A stretch of 64,000 nucleotides of DNA from Saccharomonospora cyanea NA-134. GTDB lineage: Bacteria > Actinomycetota > Actinomycetes > Mycobacteriales > Pseudonocardiaceae. This document shows positions 25,171-34,187 of the stretch, piece after piece. How positions within the stretch are numbered: the first letter of the stretch is position 1; every line of letters begins with the position of its first letter. The translations under genes and the position numbers were made by a program. Under the pieces are notes generated by a model. The model saw only the letters and a list, made by a program, of their open reading frames with translations, had not been told where the DNA came from and did not search any database. The stretch lies in assembly GCF_000244975.1 (NCBI RefSeq), contig NZ_CM001440.1, positions 2,340,325-2,404,324 on the forward strand, written 5' to 3'.

Positions 25171-28100
25171 GTGGACGAGACCACACCGACGGTGGCCGCC
25201 CAAGGGGTACCGCTGTCCTTTCCGGAGACCACGCTGGCGGATCTGGTCCTCGCGCAGGCCGACAGGAACCCGGACGCGCTCGCCGTGCGCCAGTGGGACG
25301 TCCGGCTCACCTACCGCGAGCTCGTGGCCGACGCCTGGCGGGTCGCGGGTGTGCTGCGCGAGCACGGGGTGGGACGCCGGACACGCGTAGGCGTGTGCAA
25401 CGACCGCACCCCCGCCCTGGTGTCCACTGTGCTCGGTGTGTTGCTGGCAGGCGGCTGTTACGTACCCCTGGAACCGGGTGGTCCGGCCACCCGGCAGGCC
25501 GAGATCCTGACCGACGCGGGTGTGTCGCTGGTGATCGGAGACGCCGCCGTGGCGGAGTTCGGCGCGGTGCCGGGCGTGCGCGCCGTGGACCTGCCGCGTG
25601 ACGGTGCCGTCGAGCCGTTCGAGTGCCCGGCGAAGGCCGACGACACCGCTCACGTGCTCTACACCTCCGGGTCGACGGGCCGCCCCAAGGGAGTGCTCAC
25701 CACACACCGCAACATCGTCGCGTTCGTCACCGGCTGGGCCGAGGTGTTCGGGGTCGGACCCACGACACGGGGACTCGGGATCGCGTCGCCGAACTTCGAC
25801 GCGTTCACCATCGACGTCTTCGTGCCGTTGGCACAGGGCGGGGCCGTGCAGTTGCTCGGAACCGCCGACCGGGCCGACCCGGAACGACTACGCCGGTTCG
25901 TGACCGAACACGAGGTCGACCACGGCTTCATCACACCGACGCTGTTGGCCCTGCTCGACCCCGCCGCCGTGCCCGGCTGGCGGACCATCGCCTGTGGTGG
26001 TGAGCCGGTGCCCGCGGAGCTGGCGGCACGCTGGGCTCCGGGACGACGATTCGTCAACGCCTACGGTCCCACCGAGACCACCGTCGTCGTGCTGACCCAC
26101 GAGGTCGGTGACACACCGGTCGATCCGGTGCCCATCGGCAGGCCGACACCGAACCACCGCGCGTACGTGGTGGACTCCCACCTCACGCCCGTGCCGCCGG
26201 GCGAGGTGGGGGAGTTGCTCATCGGTGGCCCCGGTGTGGCGCACGGCTACCTCGGCAATCCGGAGCTGACCCGGCAACGGTTCGTCGCCGATCCGAGCGC
26301 CGGGTTCTCCGGTGAGCGGGTCTACCGCACCGGTGATCTGGTGCGGCTGCGTGACGGACTGATCGAATTCGTCGGCCGGGCCGACCGGCAGGTCAAGGTG
26401 CGAGGCCAGCGAATCGAGCTGGGTGAGGTGGAAGCCGCGCTCGCGGACGTGCCGGGCGTGAACGCCGCCGCCGTCGAGGCGGTCACGGGAGCCGGTGGCA
26501 CCCGGCTCGTCGCGTTCGTGGCGCCGGAGAGCGCACCGGCCGACGAGGACCTGCACGCTCTCTCGGGAGGGCGGCTGACCGGGGCCATGCGGCCCGCCGT
26601 GATCCGGCGGCTGGCGACCCTGCCGTACGACGCGGCGTCCGGGAAGCTGAACCGCCGTGCTCTGCGGGCCATGGCGGAGCAGGCTCTGCCGAGCGGCGAC
26701 GGTACCGGTGAGGACATCGCGGTCGCTCACACGGACTCGTCGATCGAGCGGGTCGTGGCCGACGTGTGGAGCCGCGTGCTCGGCACGGACGCCGGCGGGG
26801 ACTTCCTCCTCGCCGGGGGCGACTCGATCTCGGCGATGCGTCTGGTGGCCGCGCTGCGGGCCGAACTCGCCACCGACGTCACCGTCGAGGACGTCCTGAA
26901 CGGGCGAACGCTTTCCGGCCTCACTCGGCGGGTCGCGGAGGCACCCGCGCTCACCGGGCCGGACCTGAGCACAGGCAACCCGCCGACGCTGTCGCCGTCG
27001 CAACGACGACTGTGGTTTCTCGACCAGCTCGCCCCGGACGCCGCGCCGTACAACATCGCGATCGCCTTCCGGATCACCGGGAACCTCGACGTCACCGCGT
27101 TGCGGTCGGCGTTGCGGGCGGTGTCGGAGCGCCACGACGTGCTGCGGTGGCGGATCCGCTCGACCGGTGGGGTGCCGCGGGCCGAGTGCCTTCCGGCGAC
27201 CGACGTCCCCTTGCCCGTCGTCTCGCTCGACGACCGCGGCGACAGCGGTGACATCGGCGACATCAGTGACAGTGACGACCGGGCGGCCGTCGTGCGGCGC
27301 AGGCTCGCGGCCGACGCCGCGACGCCGGTGAAACTGGACAGCGAACCGCCGTGGCGGGCCACGCTGTACCGACTCGGAGCCGACGAACACGTCCTCGGGC
27401 TCACCCTGCACCACGCGGTGTTCGACGGTTGGTCACAGAATCTGCTGTGTGCCGACCTCGCCGCCGCCTACACCGGCCGGTCCCTGTCCCGCACCGAGGT
27501 GGGCTTCGCCGACTACGCCACCTGGCGGGCCGAACGGGACCGGCGGCGCGAACCGGTGGACCTGGCATGGTGGGCCGACCGGTTGAAGGATGCGCCGACG
27601 ACCCTGGAGCTGCCGAGGGACCGGCCGCGTCCCGCCGTGCAGACCTACCGTGGCGCGAGTCTGTCCCGACCGTTCCCCGACGGTGCGGCACAGGCCGTGC
27701 GGGAGGTGGCCACCGCCGCGGGCACCACGGTCGCCGGGGTGTTGCTCGCCGGGTTCGGCCACCTGCTGCACCGGCTCACCGGCTCGACGGACCACCTGGT
27801 CGCCACCGTCGTCGCCGACCGGCAGCTCGCGGCCTGCCAGGAGGTGGCCGGATTCTTCGTCGACATCCTGCCGGTTCGGCTGCACACGGACGAGACCGCG
27901 AGCTTCGTCACCCAGGCACGGCGGTGCGGCGAGGAACTGCTGTCCGCCACCGCGCACCCCGCCGCGTCGATCGAACGACTGGTCACGGAGCTCGGTGTCG
28001 ACCGCGACGCCTCGCGCGCGCCGCTGGTGCAGGTGATGTTCAACGTCCTCAACTTCGCCGAACCACGGCTGCACCTGTCGGGGACGAGGGCCGAATGGAT

Positions 28101-28731
28101 ACCGGTGGACAAACCGGGCTCGCCGTTCGACCTCACCGTCTACGTCACCGAGCACGGCATCGAACTGCTGTACAACCCCGACCTGTTCGACGCCGCCCGC
28201 ATGGCGGGACTGGCCGAGGACTACCTGGGGATGGTGGCCGCGCTCGCGACCGCGCCCGAGCGTCCCGTGGGCGAGGGCGCGCCGGAGTTGCCGCGCCCGG
28301 CGGTGCGGGAGTTCGCACCCGGTGCCCGCGCCGTCCGCCCTACGGTGCGGCAGGGGGGAGCGGGCGAGGCGGACACCGCCGACCCGGCCGCGGTCGCCGC
28401 CACCGAACGGACGCTGTCGGCGATCTGGTGCGACGTCCTCGGGGTGGCCTCCGTCCGTCCCACCGACAACTTCTTCGACGCCGGCGGTCACTCGATGGCG
28501 ATGGCGGAGGTCCACGCCAGGGTCTGCGCCCAGCTCGGTCGCGCGATCCCGCTGGTCGACCTGTTCACCCACCCCAACATCCGGGCGCTGGCCGCCCACC
28601 TGCACGGAACCGCCCGCGCTGACCGGACCGCGCGCACGGCCGGACGACTGGCGGCTCGGCGCGACCGCCTGCAGTCCCGAAGACCACGACGGGCAGGCCG
28701 CCCGAGAAGCACCCCCGAGAAGGAGCAGTGA
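25171..28731 (+). CDS. NRPS protein A-PCP-C-PCP
   Basis: The GTG at 25171 has AGGGGGAG 5 bp upstream; the in-frame GTG at 25126 overlaps the thioesterase stop but is badly spaced. About 1186 residues. Adenylation: LYTSGSTGRPKG (~163), NAYGPTETT (~297), YRTGDLVRL (~385), SGKLNRRAL (~490). First carrier LAGGDSISAMR (~550). Condensation domain with intact LHHAVFDGWS (~747), interrupted by an acidic Gly/Asp/Ser-rich loop near residue 690. Second carrier DAGGHSMAMAE (~1105) has no adenylation domain of its own. My pocket reading D-A-I-F-A-G-A-V-V-K suggests a hydrophobic residue. The orphan carrier might serve the upstream ACP-less KS. Confidence 0.88.
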   Translation: MDETTPTVAAQGVPLSFPETTLADLVLAQADRNPDALAVRQWDVRLTYRELVADAWRVAGVLREHGVGRRTRVGVCNDRTPALVSTVLGVLLAGGCYVPLEPGGPATRQAEILTDAGVSLVIGDAAVAEFGAVPGVRAVDLPRDGAVEPFECPAKADDTAHVLYTSGSTGRPKGVLTTHRNIVAFVTGWAEVFGVGPTTRGLGIASPNFDAFTIDVFVPLAQGGAVQLLGTADRADPERLRRFVTEHEVDHGFITPTLLALLDPAAVPGWRTIACGGEPVPAELAARWAPGRRFVNAYGPTETTVVVLTHEVGDTPVDPVPIGRPTPNHRAYVVDSHLTPVPPGEVGELLIGGPGVAHGYLGNPELTRQRFVADPSAGFSGERVYRTGDLVRLRDGLIEFVGRADRQVKVRGQRIELGEVEAALADVPGVNAAAVEAVTGAGGTRLVAFVAPESAPADEDLHALSGGRLTGAMRPAVIRRLATLPYDAASGKLNRRALRAMAEQALPSGDGTGEDIAVAHTDSSIERVVADVWSRVLGTDAGGDFLLAGGDSISAMRLVAALRAELATDVTVEDVLNGRTLSGLTRRVAEAPALTGPDLSTGNPPTLSPSQRRLWFLDQLAPDAAPYNIAIAFRITGNLDVTALRSALRAVSERHDVLRWRIRSTGGVPRAECLPATDVPLPVVSLDDRGDSGDIGDISDSDDRAAVVRRRLAADAATPVKLDSEPPWRATLYRLGADEHVLGLTLHHAVFDGWSQNLLCADLAAAYTGRSLSRTEVGFADYATWRAERDRRREPVDLAWWADRLKDAPTTLELPRDRPRPAVQTYRGASLSRPFPDGAAQAVREVATAAGTTVAGVLLAGFGHLLHRLTGSTDHLVATVVADRQLAACQEVAGFFVDILPVRLHTDETASFVTQARRCGEELLSATAHPAASIERLVTELGVDRDASRAPLVQVMFNVLNFAEPRLHLSGTRAEWIPVDKPGSPFDLTVYVTEHGIELLYNPDLFDAARMAGLAEDYLGMVAALATAPERPVGEGAPELPRPAVREFAPGARAVRPTVRQGGAGEADTADPAAVAATERTLSAIWCDVLGVASVRPTDNFFDAGGHSMAMAEVHARVCAQLGRAIPLVDLFTHPNIRALAAHLHGTARADRTARTAGRLAARRDRLQSRRPRRAGRPRSTPEKEQ

Positions 28732-28732
28732 C

Positions 28733-31700
28733 GTGACCCAGCCGAACCCCGAGCCCGACGTCGACACCGACGCGCCGGGCGTCGAACCGATCGCCGTCGT
28801 GGGCATGGCCGCCCGCGTCCCGGGGGCGGCCGACCTGACCGAGTTCTGGCGCAACCTCGTCGACGGAGTCGAATCGGTCACCCCCGCCGGCCGTGAGGAA
28901 CTGCTGGCACGCGGTGCCAAGCCCGAGGACCTCGACGACCCGAGCTGGGTCAACGCCACCACCGTCGTGGAGGAGTTCGACCACTTCGATGCCGAGCTCT
29001 TCGGCATGACCAGCAGGGAAGCCGAGATCACCGACCCGCAGCACCGGGTCTTCCTGGAGTCCTGCCACGCGGCGCTGACGGACGCGGGCTACGACCCGGC
29101 GCGGTACGCGGGCTCCATCGGCGTGTACGGCGGCGCGGGGCAGACGTCCTACCTGATCGAGAACCTGTTCCGGAACCAGCGGATCATGGACTCCCAGCAC
29201 GGTGGCATCGGTATCGCCACCGGCAACCAGCCCAGCTACCTCACCACGTCGGTGTCGTACAAGCTGAACCTGCGCGGCCCGAGCCTCGCCGTCTACACGG
29301 CGTGCTCGACGTCGCTGGTGGCGGTACACCTGGCATGCGAGGCGCTGCGCAACGGCGAGTGCGACATGGCGCTGGCGGGCGGGGTGAACCTGGAGATCCC
29401 ACACGGAGTCGGCTACCTCGGAGTGGACGGCTTCACCTCACCGGACGGGCACGTGCGCGCGTTCGACGCCGAAGCCAACGGCACCGTGTGGGGCAGCGGT
29501 GCCGGGGTCGTGCTGCTCAAACGCCTGTCCGCCGCGCTCGTCGACGGCGACCACATCCGCGCCGTGATCCGCGGCAACGCCATCAACAACGACGGTGCCA
29601 CCAAGGTCGGCTTCTCGGCGCCGAGCGTGTCCGGTCAGATCGACGCCATCGCCGACGCCGTCGCGATGTCCGGTGTGGACCCACGCACGATCACCTACGT
29701 CGAGAGCCACGGCACCGGAACCGCGCTGGGCGACCCGATCGAGATCACCGCCTTGTCCACCGTGTACGCGGAGGGCGTGGCCGACACCGGGTGGTGTGCG
29801 ATCGGGTCGGTCAAGTCCAACATCGGGCACCTGTCGCAGGCGGCCGGTGTCGTCTCACTGATCAAGACGGTCCTCGCGATGGAGCACGGGCTGATCCCAC
29901 CGACGATCAACTACCGGCGACCCAACCCCGCCATCGACTTCCCCGGCACCCCGTTCTACCCGGCCACCGAGGTGATCAAATGGGAGCCCGGGGACACGCC
30001 ACGCCGGGCCGGGGTGAGTTCGTTCGGGGTCGGCGGTACCAACGCCCACGTGGTCGTGGAGGAAGCGCCGCCGACGTACCACACGAGGGAGCCGAGGTCA
30101 GCGTACCTGTTGCGCCTGTCGGCGAACTCCGCGACGGCACTGACGGCGTCGGTGGAAGCGCTGGCCGAAAGGCTCGCCGCCGACGTCGACCTCGATCTGA
30201 CCGACGTGGCCTACACGCTGGGAGCGGGACGCACCGAGTACCCGCACCGGGCCGTGGTGGTGGCGCGCGACCCGGAGGACGCGGTGGACGGCCTGCGCGA
30301 CCCGCGCCGCCTGACGACCGGGGTCGTCACCGACACGCGCACCGAGGTCGCGTTCCTGTTCTCCGGGCAAGGAGCCCAGTACGCCGGGATGGGCGCCGAG
30401 CTGTACCGCGGCGAACCGGTGTTCGCCACCGCTGTCGACGAGTGCGCCGCGCTGCTGGCAAGCGGTGGCGGCCTGTCCGACATTCGCGAGGTGATGTTCG
30501 ACCGCGCTCACGAGCGGACACTGCGCGAGACCCGCTACACCCAACCCGCGCTGTTCGTGCTGGAATACGCTCTCACCCGGCTGTGGGGCAGCTGGGGTGT
30601 GCGACCGGCGGCCATGATCGGGCACTCGATCGGTGAATACGTGGCCGCGACCGTGGCCGGGGTGTTCTCCCTGGCCGACGCCCTGCACCTGGTGGTGCGG
30701 CGGGGCGAGCTGATGCAGTCCATGCCGCCGGGCGCGATGCTGGCCGTGCAGCTCGACGAGGCTTCCGTCGTGGCCCGGCTGCCGGAGACCCTGTCGATCG
30801 CCGGGGTGAACGGCCCGGGCACGTGCGTGGTCGCCGGGCCCGCCGACGCGGTCGCCGCGTTCGCGGGCGAGCTCAAGCGGTCCGGCGTGAACAGCCGTGA
30901 ACTGGTGACCTCGCACGCGTTCCACTCGCCGATGATGGAGCCGATCCTCGACGAGTTCACCGAAGCGGTCGCGGCCGTGCCCCGGCAGGCTCCCACCGTG
31001 CGGTTCCTGTCCAACCTCACCGGCGACTGGATCACCGACGCCCAGGCCACCGATCCCGGTTACTGGGCCGCGCACCTGCGCCAGGCCGTGCGGTTCGGCG
31101 ACTGCGTGCGCACGCTGTTCGAGTCGGGGCAGCGGTGGGCGCTGGTCGAGTGCGGTCCCGGCCACCAGCTGGTGGGGCTCGCGCGCGGCCAGGTGCCCAA
31201 GGGCATGCCGGTGCCGCAACCGAGTCTGCCCGGCCGCACCGACAGGCTCGGCGACGTCGAAACGCTCTACGGAACGGCCGGTGCACTGTGGACGGCTGGA
31301 GTCGACCTCGACGCCGAGGCGTTCCAGTCCGGTGGCCACCGCGTGTCGCTACCGGGTTACCCCTACGAGCGCAGGCGCTACTGGATCGACCCGGACACCA
31401 CCGGCACCCAGGCGGTCACCGGGCGACCGGAGGGACCGAGCGGGCCGCTGCCGTTGAGCGAGTGGTTCGCGGTGCCGACCTGGCGGCAGGCCGAACCGGA
31501 TCTGCGGCGCGAGCCGTTCGAGCGCTGCCTGGCGTTCGTCGACGACGAGGTGCTGCCCGAACTGCTGCGCGAGGCCGGGGTGAGCGTGGTGGAAGTGCGG
31601 CCCGGTGAGGCGTTCGCGGCCACGGAGGGTGGGTTCACCGTCCGGCCGGGGGAGCGCGGCGACTACGACGCGCTGCTGGCCGCGCTGGGGGACGACCGAC

Positions 31701-34180
31701 CGGACCGGCTCGTGCACGCGTGGGCGGTGCCGGAGGCGGGCGAGCCGGTGATGGCCGCCCAGGAGCGGGGCTTCTTCAGCCTGCTGGCGCTCATCCAGGC
31801 TCTGGGAGGTGAGTCGGCGCGGCTCGACATCCTGTCCACGGGCACCACCGATGTCACCGGTACCGACCTGACGAGGCCCGAACACGCCACGCTGGCCGGC
31901 ATCGCGCGGGTGGTGTCGCTGGAGAGCCCCGGCACGGTGGTGCGCCGCATCGATCTCGACCCGGCCGATCTCCGGGCCGGTGTGGTCGCCGAGCTGTTCC
32001 GACCCGCCGACGCGGTGGCCGAGGTCGCGCTGCGCGGTGGCCGCCGCTGGATGCTCGACTACGCCCAGGTGGAGGTGCCGAGCACCGACGGCGTCACACC
32101 CGCGTTGCGGGACGGCGGCCGTTACCTGATCACCGGCGGCACCGGCGGCATCGGCATCACCCTCGCCGAGCACCTCGCGAGCCGTGTGCGGGCCCGGCTG
32201 ATCCTGGTGACCCGCACCGGACTGCCGCCGCGTGACGAGTGGGACGCCCACCTCGCCGAGCACGGCGGTACGAGCCGCACCGGACGGGCGATTCTGGCGA
32301 TCCGCCGTATGGAGAGGGCGGGCTCGGTCGTGCGGGTGGTCGCGGCCGACGTCGCCGACACCGGTCGGCTGCGGGAGGTCCGCGCTCTGGCCGAGGCGGA
32401 GTTCGGTGGGCTCGACGGGATCGTGCACGCCGCGGGTGTGCCCGGTGGTGGTGTCGCGGAGGTCAAGGAGCGGGCTGTGGCCGAGGCCGTGCTCGCCCCG
32501 AAACTCGCGGGCACCGTGGCGCTGGCCGAGGTGTTTTCGGACCTGCCGCTGGACTTCGTCGCCCTGTGCTCGTCGGTCACCGCCGTGTCCGGCGACTTCG
32601 GCCAGGTCGACTACTGCGCGGCGAACAACTTCCTCGACGCCTACGCGCGCGGTGACCACGGGTGGCGGTGCCGCGTCGTCTCCCACAACTGGGGCGGCTG
32701 GGCCGAGGTCGGCATGGCCGCCGAGGTGGCCGCGCCGACCGCCATCCGCACCTCCGGTGGTTCGGTGGCCAGTGGTGTGGTCGAGCACCCGGTCCTGACC
32801 GCCCGCACCGAGTCCGGTTGCCACGGCCTGGTGTCGGCGGCCACGCACTGGGTGCTGGACGAACACCGTATCGGCGGCGTTCCGGTGGTGCCGGGGACCG
32901 CGCACCTGGAGACCGTGCGGGCCGCGGCGACCGAGGTGCTGCCCTCACCGGGACAGGGACATGTCGTGGAGCTGCGCGACGTGGTGTTCCTCGACCCGTT
33001 CGCGGTGCCGGACGGCGCCTCGGCGGAGTACCGCGTCGAGTTCGACGGGGCCGACTTCACGGTCACCAGCCGGATCGCGGGAGTGACCACCGTGCACGTG
33101 AAGGGCTCGGCGGGCTGGGTCGCGGCCACGCACAAGTCTGGAGTGGACACGGTGGACACGGTGGACACGGTGGACGTCGCGGGGATCACGGCGCGTTGCC
33201 GGGTGCTCGACGACGACAACGCGTTCGGCATGGGTCGCACCAGCATGGTCACCTTCGGGCCGCGTTGGGCGGCGTTGCGCACGCACTACCTGGGTGAGCG
33301 GGAGGAGCTGGCCGAGATCAGCGCCCCCGAGGCGGCGGCGGGCGACGCCGGGGCCTGGGGTCTGCACCCGGCACTGCTGGACGTGGCCACGGCGTTCGGC
33401 CGGGGCCGGGGCAGCGGCACCTACCTGCCGTTGAGCTACGGGCGCGTCGTCGTGCACGGCCCGCTGCCCAGCACGTTCACCAGCCACCTCACCTACCGCG
33501 ACTCGGCCGGTGACGAGGTGATCGCGGCGGATGTGACGTTGCGCGACGAGTCGGGCAGGACCGTGGTGGAGATCGCCGACTTCGTGCTCCGGCGTGTCGA
33601 CCAGGCGGCCGTGAACAGCGGGCTGAGCTCCCGCCCGGCCACACCGGACAGCGACACCGACACCGGCGGGATTCGTCCGGTGGACGGCGCCGAGGCGTTC
33701 CTGCGAGCCCTGTCGTCCGAACTCGGACCGCAGGTGGTCGTCAACACGCGCCCGGTGAGCGACCTGTTCGCCCGCCGCGTGACCACCGAGGAACTGGAGC
33801 AGGCCGGGCAGACCGACGCGCCCGCCACCCAGGAGCCGGGCCAGGGGGACGCCGACGGCTACGTCGCGCCCCGCACCGAGCTGGAGATCGAGATCGCCCG
33901 CCAGTGGGCGGAGGTCCTCGGTGTCGAGCGGATCGGGCTGCACGACGACTTCTTCGCCCTCGGCGGCAACTCGCTGGTGGCCATCCAGCTGATCGCCCAG
34001 GTGCGTAAGTCGACCGGCGCGCGGCTGGCGATGAAAGCCCTGTTCGAAGCACCCACCGTGGCCGAGCTGGCCGCGCGTATCGAGGAGCTCACCGCCGAGG
34101 CCGACCCCGCGCCGGAACGGACCACGCAGCGGACCCAGCCGGAGCAGCAGACCACCACCATCCCCAAGGTAAAGCGGTAG
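28733..34180 (+). CDS. type I PKS module KS-AT-KR-DH-ACP
   Basis: GTG 28733, with AAGGAG upstream and 1 bp after the NRPS stop; 1815 residues. KS: Cys in YTACSTSLVAV (~189), His in VESHGTGTALGD (~324) and KSNIGHLSQAAG (~362). AT: FSGQGAQYAGMG (~542), GHSIGEYVAA (~630) and HAFHSP (~728), which predicts malonyl-CoA. KR: TGGTGGIG (~1135) and VDYCAANN (~1292); no LDD motif, so A-type by the usual rule. DH: HRIGGVPVVP (~1378) and LHPALLDVA (~1545). The carrier is LGGNSLVAIQ (~1744), of PCP style. Domain order KR before DH is unusual. Full reduction stops at an enoyl group, as there is no ER. Confidence 0.9.
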   Translation: MTQPNPEPDVDTDAPGVEPIAVVGMAARVPGAADLTEFWRNLVDGVESVTPAGREELLARGAKPEDLDDPSWVNATTVVEEFDHFDAELFGMTSREAEITDPQHRVFLESCHAALTDAGYDPARYAGSIGVYGGAGQTSYLIENLFRNQRIMDSQHGGIGIATGNQPSYLTTSVSYKLNLRGPSLAVYTACSTSLVAVHLACEALRNGECDMALAGGVNLEIPHGVGYLGVDGFTSPDGHVRAFDAEANGTVWGSGAGVVLLKRLSAALVDGDHIRAVIRGNAINNDGATKVGFSAPSVSGQIDAIADAVAMSGVDPRTITYVESHGTGTALGDPIEITALSTVYAEGVADTGWCAIGSVKSNIGHLSQAAGVVSLIKTVLAMEHGLIPPTINYRRPNPAIDFPGTPFYPATEVIKWEPGDTPRRAGVSSFGVGGTNAHVVVEEAPPTYHTREPRSAYLLRLSANSATALTASVEALAERLAADVDLDLTDVAYTLGAGRTEYPHRAVVVARDPEDAVDGLRDPRRLTTGVVTDTRTEVAFLFSGQGAQYAGMGAELYRGEPVFATAVDECAALLASGGGLSDIREVMFDRAHERTLRETRYTQPALFVLEYALTRLWGSWGVRPAAMIGHSIGEYVAATVAGVFSLADALHLVVRRGELMQSMPPGAMLAVQLDEASVVARLPETLSIAGVNGPGTCVVAGPADAVAAFAGELKRSGVNSRELVTSHAFHSPMMEPILDEFTEAVAAVPRQAPTVRFLSNLTGDWITDAQATDPGYWAAHLRQAVRFGDCVRTLFESGQRWALVECGPGHQLVGLARGQVPKGMPVPQPSLPGRTDRLGDVETLYGTAGALWTAGVDLDAEAFQSGGHRVSLPGYPYERRRYWIDPDTTGTQAVTGRPEGPSGPLPLSEWFAVPTWRQAEPDLRREPFERCLAFVDDEVLPELLREAGVSVVEVRPGEAFAATEGGFTVRPGERGDYDALLAALGDDRPDRLVHAWAVPEAGEPVMAAQERGFFSLLALIQALGGESARLDILSTGTTDVTGTDLTRPEHATLAGIARVVSLESPGTVVRRIDLDPADLRAGVVAELFRPADAVAEVALRGGRRWMLDYAQVEVPSTDGVTPALRDGGRYLITGGTGGIGITLAEHLASRVRARLILVTRTGLPPRDEWDAHLAEHGGTSRTGRAILAIRRMERAGSVVRVVAADVADTGRLREVRALAEAEFGGLDGIVHAAGVPGGGVAEVKERAVAEAVLAPKLAGTVALAEVFSDLPLDFVALCSSVTAVSGDFGQVDYCAANNFLDAYARGDHGWRCRVVSHNWGGWAEVGMAAEVAAPTAIRTSGGSVASGVVEHPVLTARTESGCHGLVSAATHWVLDEHRIGGVPVVPGTAHLETVRAAATEVLPSPGQGHVVELRDVVFLDPFAVPDGASAEYRVEFDGADFTVTSRIAGVTTVHVKGSAGWVAATHKSGVDTVDTVDTVDVAGITARCRVLDDDNAFGMGRTSMVTFGPRWAALRTHYLGEREELAEISAPEAAAGDAGAWGLHPALLDVATAFGRGRGSGTYLPLSYGRVVVHGPLPSTFTSHLTYRDSAGDEVIAADVTLRDESGRTVVEIADFVLRRVDQAAVNSGLSSRPATPDSDTDTGGIRPVDGAEAFLRALSSELGPQVVVNTRPVSDLFARRVTTEELEQAGQTDAPATQEPGQGDADGYVAPRTELEIEIARQWAEVLGVERIGLHDDFFALGGNSLVAIQLIAQVRKSTGARLAMKALFEAPTVAELAARIEELTAEADPAPERTTQRTQPEQQTTTIPKVKR

Positions 34181-34187
34181 CGGCGAC

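Noticed and set aside
28322-28732. Upstream extension of the PKS gene into the preceding NRPS
   Set aside because: The frame is open but antagonistic to the NRPS reading. The GTG at 28733 has a good ribosome site and the KS begins just after it.
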